Positions 48,479 to 57,830 are shown, counted from the first letter of the stretch. The stretch is 64,000 bases of DNA from Planctomycetaceae bacterium (GCA_027487485.1 JAIYDN010000018.1:248001-312000); one strand, 5' to 3'. The notes: a model not told the origin generated them from the sequence alone. Numbers and translations are program-made.

Positions 48479-49903
48479 CTAGAACTGGAAGGTTAACCCT
48501 AGATCGATTCCGTGCAGGAAGAAAGCTTCCGACGTAAACTTGGGAGCAGGTGACACAATCGGTAGATTGTTGAGTACACCGGTAAAGTCAATGTTCTGAT
48601 CCATTTGACTTGCTGCCATCGCAACGCTTGGGAGCATGAGCATCGTGTAACCGACCCCGAACTCAGCCCGTCCAAGTTGGTACTTGATCTTGGCGCCCGC
48701 TTCTGGCAAGAAGGTGAATTGATTTCGTTTCAATGTCACGCTGTTGCTACTCTGAGCGAATAGGCCTCGGTTGCCGTTGTCAGGTGCTGGTGTGTTGGTA
48801 AACGCAAAATTACCATTCACATTGCTCGTCTGCTGCATGTTACCGATAGCCACCTTGCCCAGAGCCGAGAACGTAAAGCGACCTTTTTTCAGTTCTTGGC
48901 TCAGGCCGATGTGGCCACCATGGAACTGGTTCTTGGTACTGAAGTTGTCCTGGAGCGTGCTAACCGTACCGTTCTGAATGATATTGGTGTTAAGACCATC
49001 GACGATCTGAGTGCGAAGTCCCAACTCATTATCTAATCTCAAGAAGGTGTATCCCGTTAGCAGATCCACTCGACTGTTGCCTGATTTCGCAAGAAGCGAC
49101 CGAGCATAGAGTTCTGAGGCGATCAAATCCAAATCGCTTCGTACTTGAATCGTTCCTGTGTTGGCACCTTCGCCAGGGTTAGCCCCGGCTTCATTGACGT
49201 TCAGCAGGGAAGGAAGACCGCTAGCAGTGTTAAAGAATGGAACTGCAGTCGAGTTTCCACCGTTGGTATAGGTGGTGGTGGTTCCGTCTGAGAAAATCCC
49301 CCAGACTCGACCTCCCACTCCGAAACTTTCGTCGTCATCCAACCAAATGCCAGTATTCAGTCGCATGCCAACTTGCATGTCCGTACCTGTTGGTTGATCA
49401 ACACCACCAGCCAACACGTTGGTCGGGGTCGCTTGCGGGTCGTTACCGCCAACAACCAAAGGTATTCCCTGAATCCCTTTGCCCCACCAAAGGATGGTTT
49501 CGGTTTCCAGCCAGCCGCTGGACGAGGATGTGCCGCGAGAGCCGGTATTGCGAGAAGAAGTGACGTAGCTTCCCGAATCCATGCTACCTACGGAGTAGTT
49601 GGTTTGAGTGAAGCTTGGCTGGTTATAGCTAGCTTCATGCATCGTTGGATCGTAGAAGGTTCCAGTTCCGGTCGGGGCGAGCCCCGCGTCGGTCGCAACT
49701 CCGTTTGCTTGGAAAGCCGCAGGTCGCGAATCGAAGGGGACGGCGGCTTGAGGAGCACGTCCCGCAAGTCCACTATCCCCAATTCGGCCAACGCTCGAAG
49801 CAGGAGAAGTAAGTGTAGGATCTTGCCCCAAAGCGATTGCGGAGCTACCAGCTCCGCACAAAGAGGCGATGATGAGGGTCAGTGTTTTTCGTTCGATTCT
49901 CAT
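48479..49903 (-). CDS. BBP7-family outer-membrane beta-barrel protein
   Basis: A 474-residue exported protein. Signal peptide MRIERKTLTLIIASLCGAGS with cleavage near ALGQ; then a serine/asparagine-rich linker and, from about 135, SSGWLETETILWWGKGIQ, the opening typical of planctomycete BBP7 proteins (named from Legionella/Blastopirellula relatives). The body is made of alternating hydrophobic strands (VDLLTGYTFLRLDNELGL, AEFGVGYTMLML) and ends GIDLGLTFQF, a terminal F-type barrel signature. The frame is open 144 codons upstream into the SecA-like gene's leader region, but the signal peptide fixes the start at 49903. Confidence 0.78.
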   Translation of the reverse strand: MRIERKTLTLIIASLCGAGSSAIALGQDPTLTSPASSVGRIGDSGLAGRAPQAAVPFDSRPAAFQANGVATDAGLAPTGTGTFYDPTMHEASYNQPSFTQTNYSVGSMDSGSYVTSSRNTGSRGTSSSSGWLETETILWWGKGIQGIPLVVGGNDPQATPTNVLAGGVDQPTGTDMQVGMRLNTGIWLDDDESFGVGGRVWGIFSDGTTTTYTNGGNSTAVPFFNTASGLPSLLNVNEAGANPGEGANTGTIQVRSDLDLIASELYARSLLAKSGNSRVDLLTGYTFLRLDNELGLRTQIVDGLNTNIIQNGTVSTLQDNFSTKNQFHGGHIGLSQELKKGRFTFSALGKVAIGNMQQTSNVNGNFAFTNTPAPDNGNRGLFAQSSNSVTLKRNQFTFLPEAGAKIKYQLGRAEFGVGYTMLMLPSVAMAASQMDQNIDFTGVLNNLPIVSPAPKFTSEAFFLHGIDLGLTFQF

Positions 49904-50162
49904 AATTTCTTTCTCGCTAAGCGTGGGCTTGCGTACCGTTCGCATAATTGGATCGGCAGGAATTGGAAGAAAATTCGGACAAAGAGGAACTACAGGAACA
50001 GTCAACGCATTTTGCCCATCCTCCCTGAGCCGGAATCCCTTGCCAGAGTAACGATCACTTCTGTGAATGCTGGCACTGGACTTTGGAAAACCCAAGACGA
50101 AAATCTGGGTTAAGCTTACAATCACAGATCCCAGTTCAAGCTCCATAACCCCGACGCAGTTT

Positions 50163-52286
50163 ATGTCGAAAGCCAAAACAACCAGCGAGCCAACTATGTC
50201 GCCAAACTTGCCGTCGCCAAACCTGTCCTCGTCCAGTGCTGCGCCAGCGGACGACGCGGCTGGCCGAAAAAGCAGCCCTGAGATGGGTGTCAAAGTTACC
50301 AAAGGGAAAGAGAACGCATCGGGGGACGAACGCAAGCTTCACTTGCCTTATCGCCCTCACGTGTCTGCAGGATGGGCGCTACCTGGTATTGCACGTTACA
50401 AAGTAAGCCAGTGGCTGGAGCAAACTCGGGCTGTCAACGCATGGGAAAGCAATCGTCGTGAGCTGACCGAACCCCAGATTCGCAAAGAAGCACTGTCATT
50501 GATCTATAGGGCGAAAAGTGGCGAACCGTTATCCTCGCTTGTGCCCGAGATGTACTCGTTGATTCGCGAGGCGGCTCGACGTGCTCTTAATATGCGGCAT
50601 TACGATGTTCAGATACTCGGGGGCATCTGCTTGTTCCACGGATGCATTGCAGAGATGCAAACGGGCGAGGGAAAAACGCTCACTGCAACCTTGCCATTGG
50701 CCCTGCATGCCCTTTCTGGCAAAGGGGCTCACTTAGCGACGGTCAATGACTACTTGGCGGAGCGGGATGCCGACTGGATGAAGCCTTTGTTCGATACACT
50801 TGGTATTCGCATTGGTAAGGTTCTTACCGATCACGATCAAGATCAACGACGGAAGGCATACGCCGCCGATGTGACCTATGGCACCGCAAAGGAGTTTGGA
50901 TTCGACTTTTTGCGCGATCGATTGTTGATGCGTGCTCAGGGGCGCGCGGTAGACGATTTCTTGGGAAGTGGATCACAAGAACGATGGGCGTCCAGTGGCG
51001 ACCAACCTGTCCAACGCGGCATGCATTTTTGCTTGGTGGATGAAGCAGATAGTATCTTGATTGATGAGGCTCGAACGCCGCTGATCATTGGATCGTTGGG
51101 GGACGAGTCTCGCGACATAGTGATCGCGACGTTTAAGTGGGCCGCCGAGCATGCGCCGCTTTTTGTCTTGAAAGAGCACTTCACGATCGAAGAAGATAAT
51201 CGCAAGATTGAGCTCAATGCCAAGGGGCGGCAGTACGTTCGATCGTTACCTCGGGACGAAGCGATTCGACTTGCAGCTTTAGTCGATCTCTATGAGTACA
51301 TTGAACGAGCGATTAAAGTCCATCGCGACTTCCATCTAGACCGTCAATATGTGGTGCGAGAAGATGAGATCGTGATCGTCGATGAATTCACAGGACGCTT
51401 GGCAGAGGGGCGAAAGTGGCGTGACGGTATCCACCAAGCGATTGAAGCAAAAGAAAAGATTGAGGTCACCGTCCCAACTGGGCAAGCCGCTCGTATTACC
51501 GTCCAAGATTTGTTTTTGCGATACAAACACTTGGCGGGGATGACCGGTACTGCAGCAACCAGCGCGGGGGAACTCCGCCGCATCTACAAAACCCCGGTGG
51601 TTCAAGTTCCTACCAATCGCCCTCCGAAGAGACAGCGACTGACGGACTCTGTGCACCATGACATGACAGAAAAGTTCAAAGCGATTGTGAAGGAGGTGAA
51701 GGACGTTCATGCCAAGGGACGCCCGGTTCTTATTGGAACGCGATCGATTGATAAGTCGACCATCTTGGCCAATATGCTGCGTCAGGAAGGGATGCAAGTT
51801 CATGTTCTGAATGCGCACGAGATCGAACGGGAGGCGGAGATCGTTGCCAACGCTGGCCGGCATTCGCAGATAACCGTCGCGACGAATATGGCCGGCCGGG
51901 GAACGGACATTAAGCTTGAGAATGCGATTCGAGAATTGGGGGGCATGATGGTCATTTGCACCGAGCTCCACGATGCAGCTCGGATCGACAGGCAGCTTAT
52001 TGGACGTTGCGGGCGACAGGGCGACCCTGGCACCTACCGGCAATATCTTTCCATGGACGACGAAATCCTACGGAATGGTTTCGGCACGAAAGCTGCTGAA
52101 AAATACAAGGAGTTAGGCTCCCAGGGTGGGTCCTTGGCTGGAAAAGCAGGCTTGTTTAAGCTTGCACAGCGAAAAGTTGAAAAGAAACACTTTCGAGACC
52201 GCATGGCATTGCTACACCACGAGAAGGAACGGACTAAGATTCAACGGGAGATGGGACAAGATCCATATCTTGATACCGCAGAATAG
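50163..52286 (+). CDS. Short SecA-like translocase ATPase
   Basis: A 707-residue DEAD-type ATPase of the SecA family. Motifs: Walker A MQTGEGKTL, GAHLATVNDYLAERDADWM, CLVDEADSILIDEARTPLII (motif II and the start of the preprotein-binding domain, here shorter than usual), IVDEFTGRLAEGRKWRDG, HLAGMTGTAATSA, TNMAGRGTDIKL and QLIGRCGRQGDPG. It stops about 90 residues after motif VI, so the long scaffold helix, wing and C-terminal SecB/zinc tail of housekeeping SecA (about 900 residues) are missing. A serine/proline-rich N-terminal tail precedes it. A second, full-length SecA must exist elsewhere; this one is probably an accessory ATPase. Start at ATG 50163 is preferred over 50067. Confidence 0.85.
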   Translation: MSKAKTTSEPTMSPNLPSPNLSSSSAAPADDAAGRKSSPEMGVKVTKGKENASGDERKLHLPYRPHVSAGWALPGIARYKVSQWLEQTRAVNAWESNRRELTEPQIRKEALSLIYRAKSGEPLSSLVPEMYSLIREAARRALNMRHYDVQILGGICLFHGCIAEMQTGEGKTLTATLPLALHALSGKGAHLATVNDYLAERDADWMKPLFDTLGIRIGKVLTDHDQDQRRKAYAADVTYGTAKEFGFDFLRDRLLMRAQGRAVDDFLGSGSQERWASSGDQPVQRGMHFCLVDEADSILIDEARTPLIIGSLGDESRDIVIATFKWAAEHAPLFVLKEHFTIEEDNRKIELNAKGRQYVRSLPRDEAIRLAALVDLYEYIERAIKVHRDFHLDRQYVVREDEIVIVDEFTGRLAEGRKWRDGIHQAIEAKEKIEVTVPTGQAARITVQDLFLRYKHLAGMTGTAATSAGELRRIYKTPVVQVPTNRPPKRQRLTDSVHHDMTEKFKAIVKEVKDVHAKGRPVLIGTRSIDKSTILANMLRQEGMQVHVLNAHEIEREAEIVANAGRHSQITVATNMAGRGTDIKLENAIRELGGMMVICTELHDAARIDRQLIGRCGRQGDPGTYRQYLSMDDEILRNGFGTKAAEKYKELGSQGGSLAGKAGLFKLAQRKVEKKHFRDRMALLHHEKERTKIQREMGQDPYLDTAE

Positions 52287-52290
52287 CGTT

Positions 52291-52312
52291 CGCGGAGCCT
52301 TTTTGCTCCGCG
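52291..52312. terminator. Hairpin after the SecA-like gene
   Basis: CGCGGAGC and GCTCCGCG form an 8-bp stem with a CTTTTT loop, starting five bases after the stop codon and ending 30 bases before the DnaA-like start. No T-tract follows the stem, so it may only attenuate read-through into the next gene. Confidence 0.5.
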
Positions 52313-52342
52313 TTCGCTTCCGTTCTAACGTTTGAATCACTG

Positions 52343-53437
52343 ATGAATTCGCTAAGCAACTCGATCGCGTATCTTACGCTCCAACAACCTCGGATGCGCA
52401 AAGGGTCCTTCGCTACACTCATCGGAGCCATGCCTCTTTTGGACGTCTTCGTGGCAGGGCCGGAAAACCAATTGACAGTTGAATCTCTGTCGCCGAGCGG
52501 GGTGTCGGAGCTGGCGAGTCGCTCGCCGGTTTTTTTGTATGGTCCGAGCGGGGCGGGAAAAACGGCCGTTGCGCTGACGCTTGCGGCACGCTGGATGAAT
52601 GAAACCACCGATCGCAATCTGACGTTGACCAGTGGTTCCGATTTCTCCAGGGCGTTCACCCGTGCCATTGAGGCCGATGACATGGATCGGTTTCGGCTGC
52701 TTCACCGCCAATGCGACTGCTTGCTGATCGACAATATTCAAGAACTGGCGACGAAACCAGCAGCTCAAGAAGAAATGATCTCGACCATCGATCATTTGAT
52801 CAACGATGGACGAGCCATTATTGTAACCTCGCCCGAACTACCGTCGCTGGTACCCAATCTGAGGTCTGCTTTGACCAGCCGGTTGAACGGCGGCTTTGGT
52901 ATTCCAGTGGCCTATCCTACTCTTGCGAGTAGAAAAGAAATTCTCAAGCTATTGGCGTCTAGCTCACAAATCGCGATCGGTGACGAGGAGCTCGATGCAA
53001 TTGGGGCTCAGTCACACGACAACATGTCTGCGATGCAATTGCGTGGAATCTTGATCCGTTGGTCGCACCATAATCGAATCGCACCAGAGCGAACCCCAAA
53101 CGAATCGAAGCGATTGATTGATAGTCTTTTGGACTCGCAAATCGCCAAAGCCCCAACCCTATCGGATATTGCGAAAGTGGTGGGACGCGAAATGCAATTA
53201 ACATTGGAGCTCTTGCGTGGTCCAGGGCGAAAATCCAGCGTGGTGCGAGCTCGTGGTCTTGCCATGCTTTTAATGCGCCAGCTGACAGACGAATCCTACC
53301 AAAACATAGGGAAGTATTTCGGAGGTCGCGATCATACAACCGTGATGCATGCGTGCAAAAAAACAGAAGAAGATCTGACGTCGGACCTTGAACTGCTACG
53401 CGTGGTGGATCGCGTCAAGCAACGATTCAAAAAGTAA
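52343..53437 (+). CDS. DnaA-like protein lacking domains I and II
   Basis: A 364-residue AAA+ protein matching DnaA domains III and IV. It has LLDVFVAGPENQL (DnaA-like opening of domain III), Walker A YGPSGAGKT, Walker B-like CLLIDNIQELATKPAAQEE, the TSRLNGGFGIPVAYPTL arginine-finger region, and domain IV with LMRQLTDESYQNIGKYF and the DnaA-box-binding signature FGGRDHTTVMHACKK. The N-terminal domain that contacts DnaB and DiaA-type proteins is missing or very short. It is either this organism's replication initiator in reduced form or a second DnaA paralogue. No cluster of TTATCCACA boxes is seen nearby. Likely co-transcribed with the SecA-like gene. Confidence 0.85.
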   Translation: MNSLSNSIAYLTLQQPRMRKGSFATLIGAMPLLDVFVAGPENQLTVESLSPSGVSELASRSPVFLYGPSGAGKTAVALTLAARWMNETTDRNLTLTSGSDFSRAFTRAIEADDMDRFRLLHRQCDCLLIDNIQELATKPAAQEEMISTIDHLINDGRAIIVTSPELPSLVPNLRSALTSRLNGGFGIPVAYPTLASRKEILKLLASSSQIAIGDEELDAIGAQSHDNMSAMQLRGILIRWSHHNRIAPERTPNESKRLIDSLLDSQIAKAPTLSDIAKVVGREMQLTLELLRGPGRKSSVVRARGLAMLLMRQLTDESYQNIGKYFGGRDHTTVMHACKKTEEDLTSDLELLRVVDRVKQRFKK

Positions 53438-53462
53438 AACCGCTTGATGACTCCGAGGCTAA

Positions 53463-53493
53463 ACGGCTTGTTGTGATTAAAGCAACAAGCCGT
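53463..53493. terminator. Bidirectional hairpin between convergent genes
   Basis: ACGGCTTGTTG and its complement (11 bp) with a 9-base loop, between the ends of the DnaA-like gene (plus) and the DUF1080 gene (minus). Position between convergent stops supports a bidirectional terminator even though the T-runs are short. Confidence 0.65.
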
Positions 53494-53497
53494 AAAA

Positions 53498-54856
53498 CTA
53501 CGGGATCGGACAAATGCTCAGGCTGCTGAATCGAATCTTACATCCTGGATCGTGCCCTTGAAGCATAATGGTCCCAGCTTCGGTGCGCAAACCCTTTCGT
53601 GGGTTTGCGTTCGTCGCCCGAGTGTCTTCCCAATCCACCACCTGCACTCCGTTCACCCAAGTGCCGAAGAATGTTCCATCTGCAATCACAGACACAAAGG
53701 TTCGCTTGTCGGGATCAGACAACACTGCTTTCGCGTTTTGACGTCGGAATATCGCCCCCATTCCGGCGTCGACCGGCCTTCGGCGATCGTCACGGAATCC
53801 ATGATGCAATTGACACTCGTAACCATTCATGTCCTCGCCCGGCACGCAACGAAAGAACAGTCCGGAATTAACGTTGTCCGCAAGCGTTTGCACACTGACC
53901 TGAATGCAACAATTGCCGTAAGGTTGTAAAAGCTCCAAATGCCCTTTTCCTCCCTCCAACAGCAGTTCCCCTTGCTCATTCAGACTAGCTTGGACCGCTC
54001 CCGCGGGTTGCCCAAAGTCTTTCAGTTCCTTTGCGGGCAAAATTGCGTAAGAGATAGGACGCACCCGAATGTCTCGAAACTGAATTGCCCCTTCACGAAA
54101 TTGCAAACCAATCCATCCTGAAGCGAGACCAGTGGTATCCACATAATCCGCCGACAGGACGTCATCCACCCAAGCCTGAACGCGATCGCCGTCGACAAGG
54201 GCATGAAGTGTATGCCACTCTTCCGGATCCGGTGCAGCGACTTGTTCATCAACCTTGACTCTTCCTACAAGCGAACCGGTTGGGAAGGGATTGTCTTCCG
54301 GCGCAATATTAAGCTCGTAACAATCTTCGGCTGGATTCTTAGGTACCATCGGTGTACGAAGGAAGACACCACTGTTGACGTTGGCAGCCCCTTTGTATTG
54401 AACGAGCAGCTCAAAGTCGGAAAATCGGACAGACGTGCAAAGCAATCCCGCATCTCCCGAATCGGCAACGAGAGAACCGTCTTCAACCCGCCAATTGGCA
54501 TTCCCCGCATTTCGCCAGCCCGTCATGGATTGCCCATCAAACAAGCGTATCCAACCGACTGATAAATCGTCTTCAGAAAGTCGCATCGACAATAACCCAT
54601 CGACATCCACTGAAGCATCCAAGGGGGCTTCCTGCGGTGGCCCATCGGCAGCAGGTTTTTGGATCGGTGCGGTTGACGCGACTGGCCCGGTCGGTGGTTG
54701 AGTCGCTTCCGAAGTATTGTCGGGTTTTGATTCTGCTGGTTTAGATTCTGCGGTGCACCCCAGCATATTGCAACCAAACAACAACAGTACCAAGGCTGCA
54801 AGAAGATGACGTTCCTGTTGGATTACGTTTCGAAGGGTTCGGATATTTCTAGCCAT
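53498..54856 (-). CDS. DUF1080 lipoprotein with two 3-keto-disaccharide hydrolase-type domains
   Basis: A 452-residue exported protein. The N-terminus (LLAALVLLLFGCNMLGC) is a lipoprotein signal with two candidate lipobox cysteines; a proline/threonine linker follows. Two concanavalin-like DUF1080 domains (about 105-270 and 285-450) each carry the family motif: WIRLFDGQSMTGW and VNSGVFLRTP in the first, VNSGLFFRC and GTWVNGVQVVDWEDTR in the second. Members act on modified sugars at the cell envelope. The start at 54856 lies within the upstream 121-residue gene (34-base overlap). Confidence 0.88.
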   Translation of the reverse strand: MARNIRTLRNVIQQERHLLAALVLLLFGCNMLGCTAESKPAESKPDNTSEATQPPTGPVASTAPIQKPAADGPPQEAPLDASVDVDGLLSMRLSEDDLSVGWIRLFDGQSMTGWRNAGNANWRVEDGSLVADSGDAGLLCTSVRFSDFELLVQYKGAANVNSGVFLRTPMVPKNPAEDCYELNIAPEDNPFPTGSLVGRVKVDEQVAAPDPEEWHTLHALVDGDRVQAWVDDVLSADYVDTTGLASGWIGLQFREGAIQFRDIRVRPISYAILPAKELKDFGQPAGAVQASLNEQGELLLEGGKGHLELLQPYGNCCIQVSVQTLADNVNSGLFFRCVPGEDMNGYECQLHHGFRDDRRRPVDAGMGAIFRRQNAKAVLSDPDKRTFVSVIADGTFFGTWVNGVQVVDWEDTRATNANPRKGLRTEAGTIMLQGHDPGCKIRFSSLSICPIP

Positions 54857-55188
54857 GCTGAAAAACACTTTGGGAGTTCGGGTGCTTCGTCAAAATCGCC
54901 GCCTTGCCAACGCAGCTCGATTCGATTGCTTGTTTGAAGTAACTTACGAATGGAGACAATCGCTGAACCATCCACTATAGCTGATTCAAGACACTTGTCC
55001 CCCCAAAAAATCTTGGTGGAAGAATCTAGGTTCGCGAAACACAGCATCACTTGCTGATCTTCGGTAAGACCCGTTGGGCAATGAAAACTACGAACGGCCA
55101 GAATTGAATTTCGTGGTTGATTTTGAAACTCCGCGTATTTCGAAAGCTTCCAGTTGGAGCTGAGAGATATTCGATGTTTAGCATTCAC
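54823..55188 (-). CDS. Small protein resembling a sugar-binding jelly-roll domain
   Basis: A 121-residue protein. The frame is open upstream, but a GTG at 55188 that overlaps the dusB stop region by 11 bases gives the natural start. The sequence (KHRISLSSNWKLSKYAEF, VMLCFANLDSSTKIFWGDKCL, RIELRWQGGDF, FSAWLEI) has the strand pattern of galactose-binding-like domains appended to glycosidases; no catalytic residues are evident. It overlaps both dusB upstream and the DUF1080 gene downstream, so it is surely part of the same transcript. Cytoplasmic as far as the N-terminus shows. Confidence 0.6.
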   Translation of the reverse strand: MNAKHRISLSSNWKLSKYAEFQNQPRNSILAVRSFHCPTGLTEDQQVMLCFANLDSSTKIFWGDKCLESAIVDGSAIVSIRKLLQTSNRIELRWQGGDFDEAPELPKCFSAWLEISEPFET

Positions 55189-56272
55189 ATTCGGACTCGT
55201 ACATCGCGGTGCTAGGGAACACACCAGGCTTGTCTTCGGCATACCAACGGTCTAGTACTGCGGACCATTCGGAAAGGTTTTTGACTCTCGCAAAACTTTC
55301 GCGAACAAGTAAACCGTCGGGATGAAGCGCCGAATACTTGATTCCAAACTTGCGCATCGGCACGCCAGCTCGGTCCCGTCCGTAAAGTTGTTCAGCCAAT
55401 TGGAAATGCTCTAAAATCACCTCCCGCTGACGGTGAAGCGACGGTGCCGCAGGTAAGGGCCGGCCATGAAAGATGGCTTGGCATTGTTCAAAGATCCATG
55501 GATTTCCAATGCAACCGCGCGCCACGGTCACTCCGTCGATTCCCGTTTCTTGCATCATTTTCAAGCACGATTCGGCCGTGAACAAGTCACCGCTCCCCAA
55601 GATGATTCGGTCCGGACCGACGTGCTGTTTGACTTCGCGAAGAAATGCCCATCGACTGGGTCCGTTGTAGCGCTGCACGACGGTTCGGCCATGCACGGTG
55701 ATGGCGGACACTCCCATGGCAAATGCCCCATCCAGGATCTCGTAAAATCGATCGCGACTTTCCTCGGAATCGTCCATCCCGCGTCGCATTTTGATCGTCA
55801 CCGGAATTTCCGGAGGGACGATATCTCGAGTCCGCTTGACAATCTCCAGTGCTACGCTTGGCTGGCTCAGATGATATCCACCCCGGCATCGACCAAGGAC
55901 TTTTTTGACTGGGCAACCAAAATTGATATCAATCACCGCGAAGCCAGCTTCAACCAGCTTTTTTGCCCCCAAGGCAAATTGCTCTGGTTCCGCCCCCATC
56001 AATTGACCTGCGACAGGCTGTTCTTCGTGACTATTGAAAAGAAAATGTTGAGTTCGCTTACGTTCTTTTAACTCAACAAGAAACTGGTCCAGCATCACTT
56101 CGCAAAGCGAATAGGAAGCGCCATGCCGTCGGGCGATCAGACGCATCGGCCAATCGCTATACCCACTTAACGCAGCTTGTACGACCGGAAAGCCAATATC
56201 GACAGCACCAATTTTGAGCGGCCGGTAAAGCGCGGGCTGGGTGGGTGAGGCACTGGAGGTCAAAATAGCCAT
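55178..56272 (-). CDS. dusB: tRNA-dihydrouridine synthase (DusB-type)
   Basis: A 364-residue flavoprotein that reduces specific uridines in tRNA to dihydrouridine. The TIM-barrel signature with catalytic cysteine is INFGCPVKKVLGRCRGGYH; the FMN/phosphate sites include IKMRRGMDD, ITVHGRTVVQRY, ILGSGDLFTA and TVARGCIGNPWIF. Length is normal. First gene of a minus-strand unit with the small sugar-binding-like protein and the DUF1080 lipoprotein; the functional connection is not obvious. Confidence 0.93.
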   Translation of the reverse strand: MAILTSSASPTQPALYRPLKIGAVDIGFPVVQAALSGYSDWPMRLIARRHGASYSLCEVMLDQFLVELKERKRTQHFLFNSHEEQPVAGQLMGAEPEQFALGAKKLVEAGFAVIDINFGCPVKKVLGRCRGGYHLSQPSVALEIVKRTRDIVPPEIPVTIKMRRGMDDSEESRDRFYEILDGAFAMGVSAITVHGRTVVQRYNGPSRWAFLREVKQHVGPDRIILGSGDLFTAESCLKMMQETGIDGVTVARGCIGNPWIFEQCQAIFHGRPLPAAPSLHRQREVILEHFQLAEQLYGRDRAGVPMRKFGIKYSALHPDGLLVRESFARVKNLSEWSAVLDRWYAEDKPGVFPSTAMYESECEC

Positions 56273-56470
56273 TTCCTATCAAATCGTTATTCTTTTTTGT
56301 GGTTCTCTAGCGAGATTAATGCACTGGTTGCTGGAGTCAACGCCAAACTGGTCTGGCCGCGTCAGCTGGGAAATGGTAGATCGAACGTACACGCCGGCAG
56401 GAGTTGTCGGCTTGGCAAAAGAAGCGGCAGGATGTCGCTCGAAAAAACGTCGCAAATCAGGGATGTAGGC

Positions 56471-57760
56471 ATGAGTTTCCGATTCGATTTACCAACGGTG
56501 CTCCAACTTTCCAAAAAATGCTTTTGCATGGCACTGATTGCCTGCTTAGCAATCCAATCCTCTTCGAGGCTCGAAGCTCAATTGGCTCGCCCCAAGATGA
56601 CCAGTGCTGTGGCTCCACAAAATGGGGTCAACGATGCTTTCGCCGTTAAAGCGGAACACGGGCCTTGGTTCGTGATGGCGATGTCGTTCAGTGGTCCCAA
56701 TGCTAAGGAGCAATCCGAAAAGCTTGCGATGGAACTGCGAAGAGATTTTCAGCTCCAGGCATATTGCTTAAGCAAACGATTCGACTATACCCAAGGGGTC
56801 GAAGGGGCAGGATTCAATCAAAATGGCGAAGGTCGCAAAATGAAATTCCGCGACGCCAAGGTCGTCGAGGGATACGCTGTCTTAGTGGGTGACTTTGATT
56901 CCATCGACAGCCCTGCTATCAAAGAAACGCTCGATAAGATTAAACGCATCACCCCACGAATGATGGCCAACGGCGGCGAACCGATCGACCCCAAAAGCGA
57001 CTCCGTCGATGTAAGCAGCTACCGCAAATATCTCCAGAAGCTAATGCGTACTAGCGAAAAGGAAGCCGACCAACCGCCTACACCTCAAGGACCAATGTCC
57101 GGCGCGTTCGTCACTCGGAATCCACTTTTGCCGGCCGACTATTACAAGGCGCCAGTGCTAGACAAGTTCGTCAAAAACCTGAACGAACAAAAGGGCCTGT
57201 CCGAGTATTCCTTGCTGGATTGCCCAGGCAAATTTTCGGTTCGTGTCGTTGTGTTTCGTGGGGAAGATCAAACCTCCAGCTGGGGACGTTCCACGAGTGC
57301 AATGATCGATCAGGACAAAGTTTCCCAACTGGATATTGCTGCTGAACGAGCAACCTTGACGGTGCGTGCGCTTCGGCAAGCTGGTTACGAAGCCTACCAG
57401 TTTCACGATCGAACCCAAAGCTATGTGACCATCGGAAGCTTTGACGAACTTGGAAGCCTGGACAAGCAAAACCGCTTGGTTTTCTCCGATGGGATCAAAG
57501 CGATCATCGAACGATTTGGAGCTACGAAACAGGTTACGAAAACCATGTACGGTTACACGCAGACCCCTCGCCTATTGTTCGATTTGATCAATCAAAACAT
57601 GCTCCCAGAACTGACCAGCGCGCCCGACGGAAAGACGCGTGGCGAATGGTTAGCAAAATATTCGGTCGCATTCGACCTGAACCCTTCGCCAATGTCGGTA
57701 CCGCGCCCCTCAAGCTCGAGCATCTACGGCGGATCCTTCCTGGGCAAACGCGATCGCTAA
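56471..57760 (+). CDS. Exported protein of unknown function with SPOR-like repeats
   Basis: A 429-residue protein that I do not recognise beyond planctomycete relatives. The signal peptide (KKCFCMALIACLAIQSSSRL, cleavage near LEAQ) is followed by two similar alpha/beta segments: GPWFVMAMSFSGPNAKEQSEKLA...AVLVGDF and FSVRVVVFRGEDQTS...YVTIGSF; each resembles a SPOR-type beta-alpha-beta unit (a filamentous-strand fold that binds peptidoglycan in other phyla). ATG 56471 starts the signal peptide; the open frame further upstream overlaps the dusB promoter region and is not used. Confidence 0.65.
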   Translation: MSFRFDLPTVLQLSKKCFCMALIACLAIQSSSRLEAQLARPKMTSAVAPQNGVNDAFAVKAEHGPWFVMAMSFSGPNAKEQSEKLAMELRRDFQLQAYCLSKRFDYTQGVEGAGFNQNGEGRKMKFRDAKVVEGYAVLVGDFDSIDSPAIKETLDKIKRITPRMMANGGEPIDPKSDSVDVSSYRKYLQKLMRTSEKEADQPPTPQGPMSGAFVTRNPLLPADYYKAPVLDKFVKNLNEQKGLSEYSLLDCPGKFSVRVVVFRGEDQTSSWGRSTSAMIDQDKVSQLDIAAERATLTVRALRQAGYEAYQFHDRTQSYVTIGSFDELGSLDKQNRLVFSDGIKAIIERFGATKQVTKTMYGYTQTPRLLFDLINQNMLPELTSAPDGKTRGEWLAKYSVAFDLNPSPMSVPRPSSSSIYGGSFLGKRDR

Positions 57761-57799
57761 GCGACGCCAAACATCATTGGCTAAGCATCGACCAAAAAA

Positions 57800-57830
57800 A
57801 AATCCACCGGCGAAAAACACCGGTGGATTT
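57800..57830. terminator. Bidirectional intrinsic terminator
   Basis: AAATCCACCGG and its perfect complement (11 bp) with a 9-base loop, with A-rich sequence on the left and T-rich on the right (TTTTTATTTC on plus, TTTTTTTT on minus). It serves both the gene ending at 57760 (plus) and the one ending at 57887 (minus). Confidence 0.85.

Noticed and set aside
49904-50335. Upstream extension of the BBP7 frame (to 618 residues)
   Set aside because: It runs antisense into the SecA-like gene and lacks a signal peptide; the start at 49903 gives a normal signal peptide.
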